A stretch of DNA of 8,851 nt, taken from an uncultured cyanobacterium (GTDB taxonomy: Bacteria > Cyanobacteriota > Cyanobacteriia > Cyanobacteriales > Geitlerinemataceae). The stretch's first letter is position 1. Each line of letters begins with the position of its first letter. The position numbers and the translations under genes are program-made. Under the pieces are notes generated by a model. It saw only the letters and a program-made list of their open reading frames with translations. It was not told the origin of the DNA and did not search any database. Shown in pieces: positions 1-5,485 of the stretch. The stretch is taken from assembly GCA_937121005.1 (NCBI GenBank), contig CAKZKB010000639.1:1-8851 (forward strand), given 5' to 3'.

Positions 1-592
1 CTTCTCCACGGCGATCGCCGATTTCCCGGGCGATTTCTAAAGACTGTTGGTGAAAGTCGATGGCCCGTTGGTATTGTCCTAAAGATTGGTAAGCTAAGCC
101 CAAATTCCCCAGGGAAGCCGCTTCGCCTTGTCTATCTCCAATCTGGCGGTACAATTCCAATGCTTGTTGCCAAGACTGGAAGGCTTCACGAAACTGACTG
201 ACTTGATAACGGGCAATTCCTTGCTGCAATAGGCGATCTGCTCGTGTTTTTTCAGGCGATCTCTGTGTTACTCTGGGAGTAGAAACACTTGGTTCTGAAT
301 GCTGCTCTCTTTGCTTGAAAAGCTGAACGGAATTTGGTTTCTTTATGTCTTCAATATTGAGACTATCCAAAGAAAAGCTGCTAAGCATTAATTGACGTGC
401 AAGTTCTTCTAGCCAATTTTCCCGAATCTCATATCCTCGTTCTCCCACTATTTTGGACACTTTTTCGATTTCTTCGATTAAACCTTCGTCGATGGCGTTC
501 GCCTGCGCCCGTAAAACTGCTATTTCTTCTCCTGGATCGCAATCTAGGAGATTCATAATCAGGTTTAGGTAGTCGTCTTGCCTTGACATCAT
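1..592 (-). CDS. TPR-repeat protein, N-terminal part (runs off the left edge)
   Basis: An uninterrupted minus-strand frame starts at tandem ATG codons (592-590 and 589-587) and runs to the window edge, giving 197 complete codons. Residues 1-70 (begins MMSRQDDYLNLIMNLL) form an acidic helical region of the kind I recall at the start of many large cyanobacterial TPR proteins. Residues 75-117 are a hydrophilic linker. Two tetratricopeptide repeats follow, at about 118-153 and 158-193; the second has the classic LGNLGLAYQSLGQYQRAIDFHQQSLEIARE-type pattern split across its two helices. TPRs are protein-protein interaction scaffolds. Proteins of this architecture often end in a CHAT protease-like or other effector domain, but that part is outside the window, so no function is assigned. 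No Shine-Dalgarno is visible; an AT-rich repeat abuts the start codon. It is divergent from xisH. Confidence 0.85.
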   Translation of the reverse strand, partial: MMSRQDDYLNLIMNLLDCDPGEEIAVLRAQANAIDEGLIEEIEKVSKIVGERGYEIRENWLEELARQLMLSSFSLDSLNIEDIKKPNSVQLFKQREQHSEPSVSTPRVTQRSPEKTRADRLLQQGIARYQVSQFREAFQSWQQALELYRQIGDRQGEAASLGNLGLAYQSLGQYQRAIDFHQQSLEIAREIGDRRGE

Positions 593-786
593 TCAATTAA
601 AAATTAAAAATGCAAAATTAAAAATGGCAACCACAGATGAATGGGATAAACACAGATGGGGTGTTCGGTAGCAGTGTTACACACCTGGAAGATAAATTAG
701 GATGGGGTATTCGGTTATAGGGCCACAGGTTGAGAAGAGACTGCCAGCGTCGGGATTCTGGTTAATGACCCTAGTTTAGTTTAACA

Positions 787-1002
787 TACCCGGTTTGGTA
801 ATGGCTTGCCCTGAGCCGAGTCGAAGGGGAGCATCTTGCTCCCGAAGGATCGACAACTCGACGATCGCATTTGACCCTACCCGGTTCGGTAATGACAGCG
901 TCTCGCTCCCGAACTACCAACAACTCGACGATCGCATTTGACCCTACCCAGTTTGGTAATGACAGCATCTCGCTCTCGAACTACCAACAACTCGACGATC
1001 GC
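787..1002. repeat. 67-bp tandem repeat, three copies with a conserved mini-hairpin
   Basis: Copy A is 787-877 (91 bp, carrying about 24 extra bases with CCCTGAGCCGAGTCGAAG), copy B is 878-944 (67 bp) and copy C is 945-1002 (first 58 bp). B and C differ at 4 of 58 positions by eye. Each copy starts TACCCRGTTYGGTAATG and contains CAACTCGACGATCGC. Each also contains AGCR-TCT-YGCT, which can fold as a small hairpin: in A the stem extends to GGGAGCA/TGCTCCC (827-843), and in B the A-T pair nearest the loop is replaced by G-C. There are only three directly adjacent copies with no unique spacers, so this is not a CRISPR array. Confidence 0.85.
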
Positions 1003-1101
1003 GTTCCGGGTTTAGAAGAGACTGCAACCGCGAGAATGAGGTGAGTTCTTCTAAACCGTTTAGCCGCCGATCGCCTAGAACCTGGAGGAATTTTACCAGA
1101 C

Positions 1102-1130
1102 TTGACTACCTCAAACTCATATACTACAAT
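1102..1130 (+). promoter_or_regulatory. Sigma70-type promoter for xisHI
   Basis: TTGACT at 1102-1107 and TACAAT at 1125-1130 are separated by exactly 17 bases, each hexamer one mismatch from consensus. Transcription would begin near 1137, about 30 bases before the GTG at 1167. This lies downstream of the alternative GTG at 1041, so it favours the shorter xisH protein. The assignment is from sequence only. Confidence 0.6.
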
Positions 1131-1166
1131 TATCTAAGGTATTATTACCGATGTCAACGTCTAACT

Positions 1167-1586
1167 GTGTCGCGGCGAGATCTGTTTCATAATGCGGTTC
1201 GCCACGCTCTTGAAGCCGATGGCTGGACAATTACTCGCGATCCCTTTTTCTTGGAAATTGGGGACAAGCGTCTGGCTGCCGATCTCGGAGCAGAACGAGT
1301 TTTGGTTGCTTCGCGGGGAGTCGATCGCATCATCGTTGAAATCAAAAGTTTTATCGGTGCATCCGATGTTACCGATCTTGAGAAAGCCCTCGGCCAGTAC
1401 ATTTTATACCAACGCATCATCGAATTTCAAGAAGTCGATCGTCGGCTCTATCTTGCCATTCCTCAATTTGCCTACGAACAAATTTTCACCGTTCCACTCG
1501 GACAGATATTAATTCAAACGAATACGCTTAGACTCATTGTTTTCGACCCCGATCGCGAGGTAATTCTCCAATGGATACCCAACTAG
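1167..1586 (+). CDS. xisH: XisH family protein (fdxN element excision controlling factor-like)
   Basis: The product is 139 aa from the GTG at 1167 and has the family's characteristic stretches: RRDLFHNAVRHAL, GWTITRDP, ADLGAERV, VEIKSF, LEKALGQYILY and a C-terminal LIVFDPDREVILQW. XisH was named in Anabaena/Nostoc, where xisF, xisH and xisI are needed for excision of the fdxN element. The fold is related to restriction-endonuclease-like nucleases. Here D39 followed by E58-x-K60 is compatible with a PD-(D/E)xK active site (inference). The frame stays open upstream to a GTG at 1041 (181 aa), but the extra 42 residues are unlike the family and contain the promoter, so the short form is preferred. 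It overlaps xisI by 16 bases, implying translational coupling. No recombinase or nif gene is in the window. Confidence 0.85.
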   Translation: MSRRDLFHNAVRHALEADGWTITRDPFFLEIGDKRLAADLGAERVLVASRGVDRIIVEIKSFIGASDVTDLEKALGQYILYQRIIEFQEVDRRLYLAIPQFAYEQIFTVPLGQILIQTNTLRLIVFDPDREVILQWIPN

Positions 1587-1948
1587 ACCTCATCAAAATT
1601 GTTAAAGATCTGCTGCAAGAACACGCTGACTATCGCAACAGCGCCACTGGCTCCTATCGTTCTCAAATTCTCTGCGACGATCGCCAACAACACTACCTTT
1701 TAATCGACTGCGGTTGGTCGGAAAATCGCTATCTCCATACAACCCCCATTCACATCGAAATCATCGACGATTCTGCTACGCAGACGCTACGCGAACGCAT
1801 CTGGATTCATTGCGACGATACCGATCCTGGCGTTGCTGTCGAACTGCGCGATCGCGGTATTTCCCCACAACAGATCGTTCTCGGTTTTCGTCCGCCTCAC
1901 TTACGACAATATACAGGTTTTGGTACAACTGAACTCGTTCGGAGTTAA
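1571..1948 (+). CDS. xisI: XisI family protein (fdxN element excision controlling factor-like)
   Basis: The product is 125 aa, starting with ATG inside the last codons of xisH. Family hallmarks are YLLIDCGW, HIEIIDD, WIHCDDTD, and the C-terminal GISPQQIVLGFRPPHLRQYTGF. XisI is the constant partner of XisH and both are taken to act together; its biochemical activity is not established. The protein is slightly longer than the usual 110-115 aa because residues 68-75 (SATQTLRE) are an extra block encoded by a palindromic 24-bp insertion at 1772-1795; without them IIDD joins directly to RIWIHCDD as in the family. It ends with TAA 124 bp before the convergent gamma subunit gene. I see no plus-strand terminator after it. 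Confidence 0.87.
   Translation: MDTQLDLIKIVKDLLQEHADYRNSATGSYRSQILCDDRQQHYLLIDCGWSENRYLHTTPIHIEIIDDSATQTLRERIWIHCDDTDPGVAVELRDRGISPQQIVLGFRPPHLRQYTGFGTTELVRS
1772..1795 (+). repeat. 24-bp palindromic insertion inside xisI
   Basis: The block reads TCTGC-TAC-GCAGA (1772-1784), a perfect 5-bp stem, followed by CGC-TAC-GCG (1785-1793) and AA. It begins on a codon boundary, is exactly eight codons long and interrupts a conserved XisI segment. Its second half, with CGCTACGCGAACGC, resembles short dispersed palindromes common in Nostoc-type genomes (from memory, not searched). Confidence 0.6.
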
Positions 1949-2014
1949 CATAAATTCGGTCAATCTCCGAAATGTCAGACTTGTGTCCCCTAAGTCCAGG
2001 CCAACCCCCCAACG

Positions 2015-2042
2015 AAAAAGCGATCGCGCCAGACGCGATCGC
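2015..2042 (-). terminator. Rho-independent terminator of the atp operon, built from two HIP1 sites
   Basis: Read on the minus strand, GCGATCGCG (2042-2034) is followed by a 5-base loop (2033-2029), a perfectly complementary CGCGATCGC (2028-2020) and then TTTTT (2019-2015). The stem starts 30 bases after the gamma gene stop. On the plus strand the stem is not followed by a T tract, so it serves the atp operon rather than xisI. Confidence 0.8.
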
Positions 2043-2071
2043 ATACCATAAAAAAATGAAATTGTCAAGCC

Positions 2072-3022
2072 TTAACCCAGTGCTTCCGCACCGCCGACCA
2101 CTTCTAGGATTTCCTGAGTAATGGCCGCTTGTCGGGCTTTGTTGTAGGATAGCGTCAGCGTTCCGATCAACTCGGTAGCGTTTTCGCTGGCATTGTTCAT
2201 GGCCGTCATTCGGGCTGCCAATTCGCTAGCCGCCGCTTCTTGCAGCGATCGCAACAATTGGTTGTTCAAATACAACGGCAACAGGGCATCGAGAATTTGC
2301 GCCGGATCCTGCTCGAAAATCATATCCCGAGGCAGATCGTTTTGAGTGGGTGCGTCCACCTTTTCTCGTTCGACCTGGAAATGTCCGCCGGAACTGGTGA
2401 GGCGAAAAATTTCGTCGTCTTTGGGTTCTAACCCCTGGGGATCTAACGGCATTAGGGTTTGTACCACCGGACGCGAACTCACCAACGACACAAACTTGGT
2501 GTAGATCAACTCCACGCGATCGACCGTTTCCGAGAGAAACATCGACAGCAGTTGGTCGGCAATTTGGGAGGCTTCCTCTGCCGTCGGGATTTGTTCTAAC
2601 CCCGTAAACGAAGCATCGATGGGGGCGTTGCGACGCTTGAAGTATTGGTTGGCTTTGCGCCCCACGATCACATATTTATAGTCGAACCCTTCGTTTTGCA
2701 ACTCTCGGGCGCGGGTTTCGGCCCGGCGAATGATGTTGGTATTGTAACCACCGCACAGGCCGCGATCGCCCGATACCACCAGCAACCCCACCGTTTTCAC
2801 GTCTCGCTGTTTCAGCAACGGCAGATCCGCATCTTCAAAGCGCAGGCGGCTTTGCAAACCGTAAAGCACTTGCGCCAAGGCATCGGCAAAGGGACGAGTG
2901 GCGATGACTTGTTCTTGCGCCCGCCGCACTTTCGCGGCTGCCACCAGGCGCATGGCTTCGGTAATTTTGCGCGTATTTTTGACAGATGAAATGCGATCGC
3001 GAATCGCTTTTAAATTAGCCAT
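2072..3022 (-). CDS. atpG: ATP synthase F1 subunit gamma
   Basis: The central rotor shaft of F1, 316 aa, the normal cyanobacterial length (also called atpC in cyanobacteria). The N-terminal helix MANLKAIRDRISSVKNTRKI and C-terminal helix with ASELAARMTAMNNASENA form the coiled coil inside alpha3beta3; GDRGLCGGYN is at 85-94. Residues about 198-233 are the insertion shared by cyanobacteria and chloroplasts, but the chloroplast regulatory Cys pair is absent: the only cysteine is C90. Thiol redox switching is therefore not expected, whereas the insertion is known in cyanobacteria to affect ADP inhibition. It is the last gene of the operon, 193 bp after the alpha gene, and is followed by a strong terminator. 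No Shine-Dalgarno is visible before the ATG. Confidence 0.97.
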   Translation of the reverse strand: MANLKAIRDRISSVKNTRKITEAMRLVAAAKVRRAQEQVIATRPFADALAQVLYGLQSRLRFEDADLPLLKQRDVKTVGLLVVSGDRGLCGGYNTNIIRRAETRARELQNEGFDYKYVIVGRKANQYFKRRNAPIDASFTGLEQIPTAEEASQIADQLLSMFLSETVDRVELIYTKFVSLVSSRPVVQTLMPLDPQGLEPKDDEIFRLTSSGGHFQVEREKVDAPTQNDLPRDMIFEQDPAQILDALLPLYLNNQLLRSLQEAAASELAARMTAMNNASENATELIGTLTLSYNKARQAAITQEILEVVGGAEALG

Positions 3023-3045
3023 ATCGGTATTGGTATGATGAGGCT

Positions 3046-3060
3046 GTAGGGGCGAAGCAT
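3046..3060. repeat. GTAGGGGCGAAGCAT, a partial copy of a common cyanobacterial repeat
   Basis: This 15-mer lies 23 bases upstream of the gamma start codon and shares GTAGGGGCGA with the arms of the 30-bp palindrome at 8679-8708. I recall this string as a frequent intergenic repeat in cyanobacteria; here no second arm is present nearby. Confidence 0.45.
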
Positions 3061-3080
3061 TTTATTCAATTAAAAATTAG

Positions 3081-3125
3081 AAATTAAAAATTAAAAATGA
3101 GGAAACCCTTTTTAATTTTTAATTT
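3081..3125. repeat. 17-bp perfect AT-rich inverted repeat in the alpha/gamma gap
   Basis: AAATTAAAAATTAAAAA (3081-3097) and its exact reverse complement (3109-3125) flank an 11-base loop. The left flank (3064-3079) is identical over 16 bases to the sequence abutting the TPR gene start (591-606), so this is a dispersed repeat. In the atp transcript it would fold 59 bases before the gamma start codon. The stem has no G-C pair. Confidence 0.75.
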
Positions 3126-3165
3126 TGCCTTTTTAATTCCTCGTAGAGGTTGGTGAATGCCTCGC

Positions 3166-3208
3166 CCTCTCAATGGGGCGTTCCCCGGTAGAGCCAGGGA
3201 ACGAGAGG
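3166..3208 (-). other. Stem-loop just after the alpha subunit stop codon
   Basis: CGTTCCC (3179-3185) pairs with GGGAACG (3197-3203). An outer CCTCTC (3166-3171) can pair with GAGAGG (3203-3208), sharing one base and leaving a 7-base bulge. There is no T tract on the minus strand, so this is more likely an mRNA processing or stability element than a terminator; no function is shown. Confidence 0.4.
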
Positions 3209-3215
3209 TCGGAAT

Positions 3216-4733
3216 TTACGCCGAAACCAGGAAGGATTGTTTGAACTCGCTGACTGCTTCTTTGAGCAGGTTCACGGTTTCGTCTTCCAGTTTCTTGGTC
3301 GAGCGAATGTTCTCGCCGAACTTGGGTTTGTTGTCGCGCAGGTACTCGCGCAAGCCTTGGGTAAATTCGGTAACTTTATCGACAGGAATATCGTCGAGCA
3401 AACCGTTAACCCCAGAGTAGACGATCGCCACTTGATCTTCTAGCGGTAAGGGCGAAGTCTGCGGCTGGCGGAGAATGCGGCGCAAGCGCTGACCCCGTTG
3501 CAATTGTTTTTGCGTGGCCGGATCCAAGTCGGAGGCAAACTGGGAGAAGGCTTCGAGTTCGGAGAACTGGGCCAGTTCCAGCTTCATTTTGCCCGCCACT
3601 TTCTTAATGGCTTTGGTTTGAGCCGCCGAACCCACCCGCGACACGGAGACCCCGGCGTTGATAGCGGGGCGCTGACCGGAGTTGAACAAGTCCGAAGACA
3701 AGAAGATCTGCCCGTCAGTAATCGAAATCACGTTGGTGGGAATGTAGGCCGAAACGTCCCCGGCTTGGGTTTCGATGATCGGGAGTGCGGTCATGCTACC
3801 GCCGCCGAGTTCGTCGCTGAGTTTGGCAGCCCGTTCCAACAAGCGCGAGTGCAGGTAGAACACATCGCCGGGATAGGCTTCCCGTCCGGGAGGACGGCGC
3901 AGCAACAAGGACATCTGACGGTAGGCTTGCGCCTGTTTGGAGAGATCGTCGTAGATGACCAGGGTTGCTTTGCCTTTGTACATGAAGTATTCGGCCATGC
4001 TGGCTCCGGCGTAGGGGGCCAGATATTGCAGGGTGGCCGGGTCGCTGGCGTTGGCGGCGACGACGATGGTGTAATCCATGGCCCCGCGCTCTTCGAGGAC
4101 ACCCACGACTTGAGCGACGGTGGAGGATTTTTGCCCGATCGCCACGTAGACGCAGATTACGTCTTCGCTTTTCTGGTTGACGATCGTATCGATGGCGATC
4201 GTCGTTTTTCCGGTTTGGCGATCGCCGATGATGAGCTCGCGCTGGCCCCGACCGATGGGAATCATGGCATCGATAGCCGTAATCCCGGTTTGCAGGGGTT
4301 CGCAGACGGATTTACGCTCGATGATGCCCGGTGCGCCGGATTCGATCAGGCGGGTTTCGCTGGTGTTGATGTCGCCTTTTCCGTCGAGGGGACGACCCAG
4401 GGAATCGACGACGCGGCCGATGAGGGCCTCGCCAACGGGAACTTCAGCAATGCGGCCGGTGGATTTGACAGAGGATCCTTCCTGAATGTCTCTGCCTTCC
4501 CCCATCAGCACGGCCCCGACGTTATCTTCTTCGAGGTTTAAGGCGATGCCGACGGTGCCATCTTCAAATTCGAGCAGTTCTCCGGCCATGGCGTTGTCCA
4601 AGCCGTAGATGCGGGCGATACCGTCACCCACTTGCAGTACGGTTCCGACATCGGACACTTGAAAGTCTTTGTCGTACTGCTCGATCTGCTGGCGGATAAT
4701 GCTACTAATTTCGTCCGGTCTGATACTTACCAT
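3216..4733 (-). CDS. atpA: ATP synthase F1 subunit alpha
   Basis: The non-catalytic nucleotide-binding subunit of the alpha3beta3 head, 505 aa (family about 503-506). Visible motifs are the Walker A GDRQTGKT at 170-177, Walker B LVIYDD at 258-263, the ATP synthase alpha/beta signature PAINAGVSVS at 356-365, and the arginine finger in SVSRVGSAAQ (R366) that reaches the catalytic site on beta. The N-terminal MVSIRPDEISSIIRQQIEQY is the part that contacts the delta/OSCP subunit. Length and N-terminus fix the ATG at 4733; no Shine-Dalgarno precedes it. It follows delta after an unusually repeat-rich 206-bp gap. The beta subunit, the catalytic partner, is not in the window. Confidence 0.98.
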   Translation of the reverse strand: MVSIRPDEISSIIRQQIEQYDKDFQVSDVGTVLQVGDGIARIYGLDNAMAGELLEFEDGTVGIALNLEEDNVGAVLMGEGRDIQEGSSVKSTGRIAEVPVGEALIGRVVDSLGRPLDGKGDINTSETRLIESGAPGIIERKSVCEPLQTGITAIDAMIPIGRGQRELIIGDRQTGKTTIAIDTIVNQKSEDVICVYVAIGQKSSTVAQVVGVLEERGAMDYTIVVAANASDPATLQYLAPYAGASMAEYFMYKGKATLVIYDDLSKQAQAYRQMSLLLRRPPGREAYPGDVFYLHSRLLERAAKLSDELGGGSMTALPIIETQAGDVSAYIPTNVISITDGQIFLSSDLFNSGQRPAINAGVSVSRVGSAAQTKAIKKVAGKMKLELAQFSELEAFSQFASDLDPATQKQLQRGQRLRRILRQPQTSPLPLEDQVAIVYSGVNGLLDDIPVDKVTEFTQGLREYLRDNKPKFGENIRSTKKLEDETVNLLKEAVSEFKQSFLVSA

Positions 4734-4778
4734 TGGTTACTTAGGAATAGGTAATGGGTAGTTGGAAAATAGGGAGAT

Positions 4779-4816
4779 GGGGACTTGGGGACTTGGGGAC
4801 TTGGGGACTTGGGGGG
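4779..4816 (+). repeat. GGGGACTT tandem repeat, G-quadruplex-type tract on the plus strand
   Basis: There are four perfect copies of the 8-mer GGGGACTT (4779-4810) followed by GGGGGG (4811-4816). This gives five runs of at least four G separated by four bases, matching the usual G-quadruplex pattern. The plus strand is the template strand for the atp operon; the mRNA carries the C-rich complement. Confidence 0.85.
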
Positions 4817-4886
4817 ATGGGAGTTAGGGAATTAGTGTAGAGCGATCGACATTCTCAATCTTGACGACTAAAACGCTAATCCAACA

Positions 4887-4915
4887 CCCCCTAAACCCCT
4901 AAACCCCCAACCCCC
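4887..4915 (-). repeat. TTTAGGGG-type tract, G-quadruplex motif in the atp mRNA
   Basis: On the minus strand there are four G runs: 4915-4911 (5 G), 4908-4904 (5 G), 4899-4896 (4 G) and 4891-4887 (5 G), with loops TT, TTTA and TTTA. This fits the standard G-quadruplex pattern and would be present in the transcript 24 bases after the delta stop. Its 8-base period matches that of the GGGGACTT tract of opposite sense at 4779-4816, so the two could also pair with each other at their G/C runs. Confidence 0.75.
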
Positions 4916-4939
4916 TAATCCTTCTAAATCCCTAATCCC

Positions 4940-5479
4940 TCATTTCACAAGGCTCAAGCTCAAGCGGCGCAGTTGACCGCGCAAGCTGGCATCGATGACT
5001 TTCGATCCCACTTTGACGATGACACCGCCAATGATGTCGGGGTCGATGCGCGTTTCGATTTCCACTTCGCGAGCGCCAGTGAAGGATTTCACTTTGTCGC
5101 GCACGGCTCGCTCTTGGTCGGAACTGAGTTCGACGGTGGTGGTGACTTCGGCCAAGACGGTTTGATTGCGCTCGCGCAGCAAGGCCAGGTATTGAGCGCA
5201 GATGCCGTCTAAGAATAGGATACGGCCGCGATCGACCAACAGCATCAAAAAGTTGCGGGTGTACTCGTGTAGGTCGCCCCCAATTTGGCGCAGGAGGGAT
5301 TTTTTATCCTCGTTGGGCACGATGGGGTTGCCCAAGAAACGAGCCAGTTCCTCGGATTCGGCCAGGGCCGATCGCAGGGCCCGCGCGTCTTCGCCGATGC
5401 GATCGGCTAGGCGATGCTCGCCGGCCAGCGACATTAACGCTTTGGCGTAAGGTTCGGTAATTTCGGTGTTAATCGCCAT
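4940..5479 (-). CDS. atpH: ATP synthase F1 subunit delta (OSCP homologue)
   Basis: The 179-aa subunit joining the b/b' peripheral stalk to the top of the alpha3beta3 head (called atpD in much of the cyanobacterial literature). The N-terminal EPYAKALMSLA at 9-19 is the start of the six-helix domain that binds alpha; the mid-protein FLMLLVDRGRILFLDGI and the C-terminal IDPDIIGGVIVKVGSKVIDASLRGQL (split here by position 143-168) are the diagnostic family segments. It starts 6 bases after the b gene stop with a good GGAGGT overlapping the end of that gene, so translational coupling is likely. A 206-bp repeat-filled gap separates it from atpA. Confidence 0.96.
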   Translation of the reverse strand: MAINTEITEPYAKALMSLAGEHRLADRIGEDARALRSALAESEELARFLGNPIVPNEDKKSLLRQIGGDLHEYTRNFLMLLVDRGRILFLDGICAQYLALLRERNQTVLAEVTTTVELSSDQERAVRDKVKSFTGAREVEIETRIDPDIIGGVIVKVGSKVIDASLRGQLRRLSLSLVK

Positions 5480-5485
5480 CGGGCC

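Larger units (their letters stand above)
593..1166. other. Repeat-rich intergenic region between the TPR gene and xisH
   Basis: I see no gene here. In order it holds: an AT-rich repeat (591-627) sharing the 16-mer ATTCAATTAAAAATTA with 3064-3079; two near-copies of GATGGGGTRTTCGGT (655-669 and 701-715); a 12-bp direct repeat AGAAGAGACTGC at 733-744 and 1014-1025; the 67-bp tandem repeat between those two copies; and the xisH promoter near the right end. Minus-strand frames through the tandem repeat are open only because the repeat length and composition allow it; they resemble no protein family I know. Confidence 0.7.

Noticed and set aside
771..968. 65-codon minus-strand reading frame
   Set aside because: It is a translation of the 67-bp tandem repeat, with internal repetition that follows the DNA repeat and no family resemblance.
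787..1002. Regular repeats resembling a CRISPR array
   Set aside because: Repeat units are 67 bp, directly adjacent, only three copies, with no unique spacers and no cas genes nearby.
593..1166. Degenerate transposase or insertion sequence remnant next to the repeats
   Set aside because: No terminal inverted repeats or transposase-like coding remnants could be found on either strand; only short repeats are present.
1167..1948. An fdxN element or other excisable element in this window
   Set aside because: Only xisH/xisI are present; no site-specific recombinase, fdxN or nif sequence and no identified element borders.
3498..4541. 347-codon plus-strand frame opposite the alpha subunit gene
   Set aside because: It lies wholly antisense within atpA, whose sequence and motifs are intact; long antisense frames are expected from its GC-biased codon use.
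3216..4733. Possible V-type or beta identity of this ATPase subunit
   Set aside because: Walker A is GDRQTGKT (alpha) rather than the beta form GGAGVGKT, and the length and N-terminus match alpha.
4734..4939. Internal promoter for atpA in the delta/alpha gap
   Set aside because: On the minus strand TTGAGA and TACACT are present but only about 13 bases apart, so the spacing does not fit; the gap is better described by its G-rich repeats.
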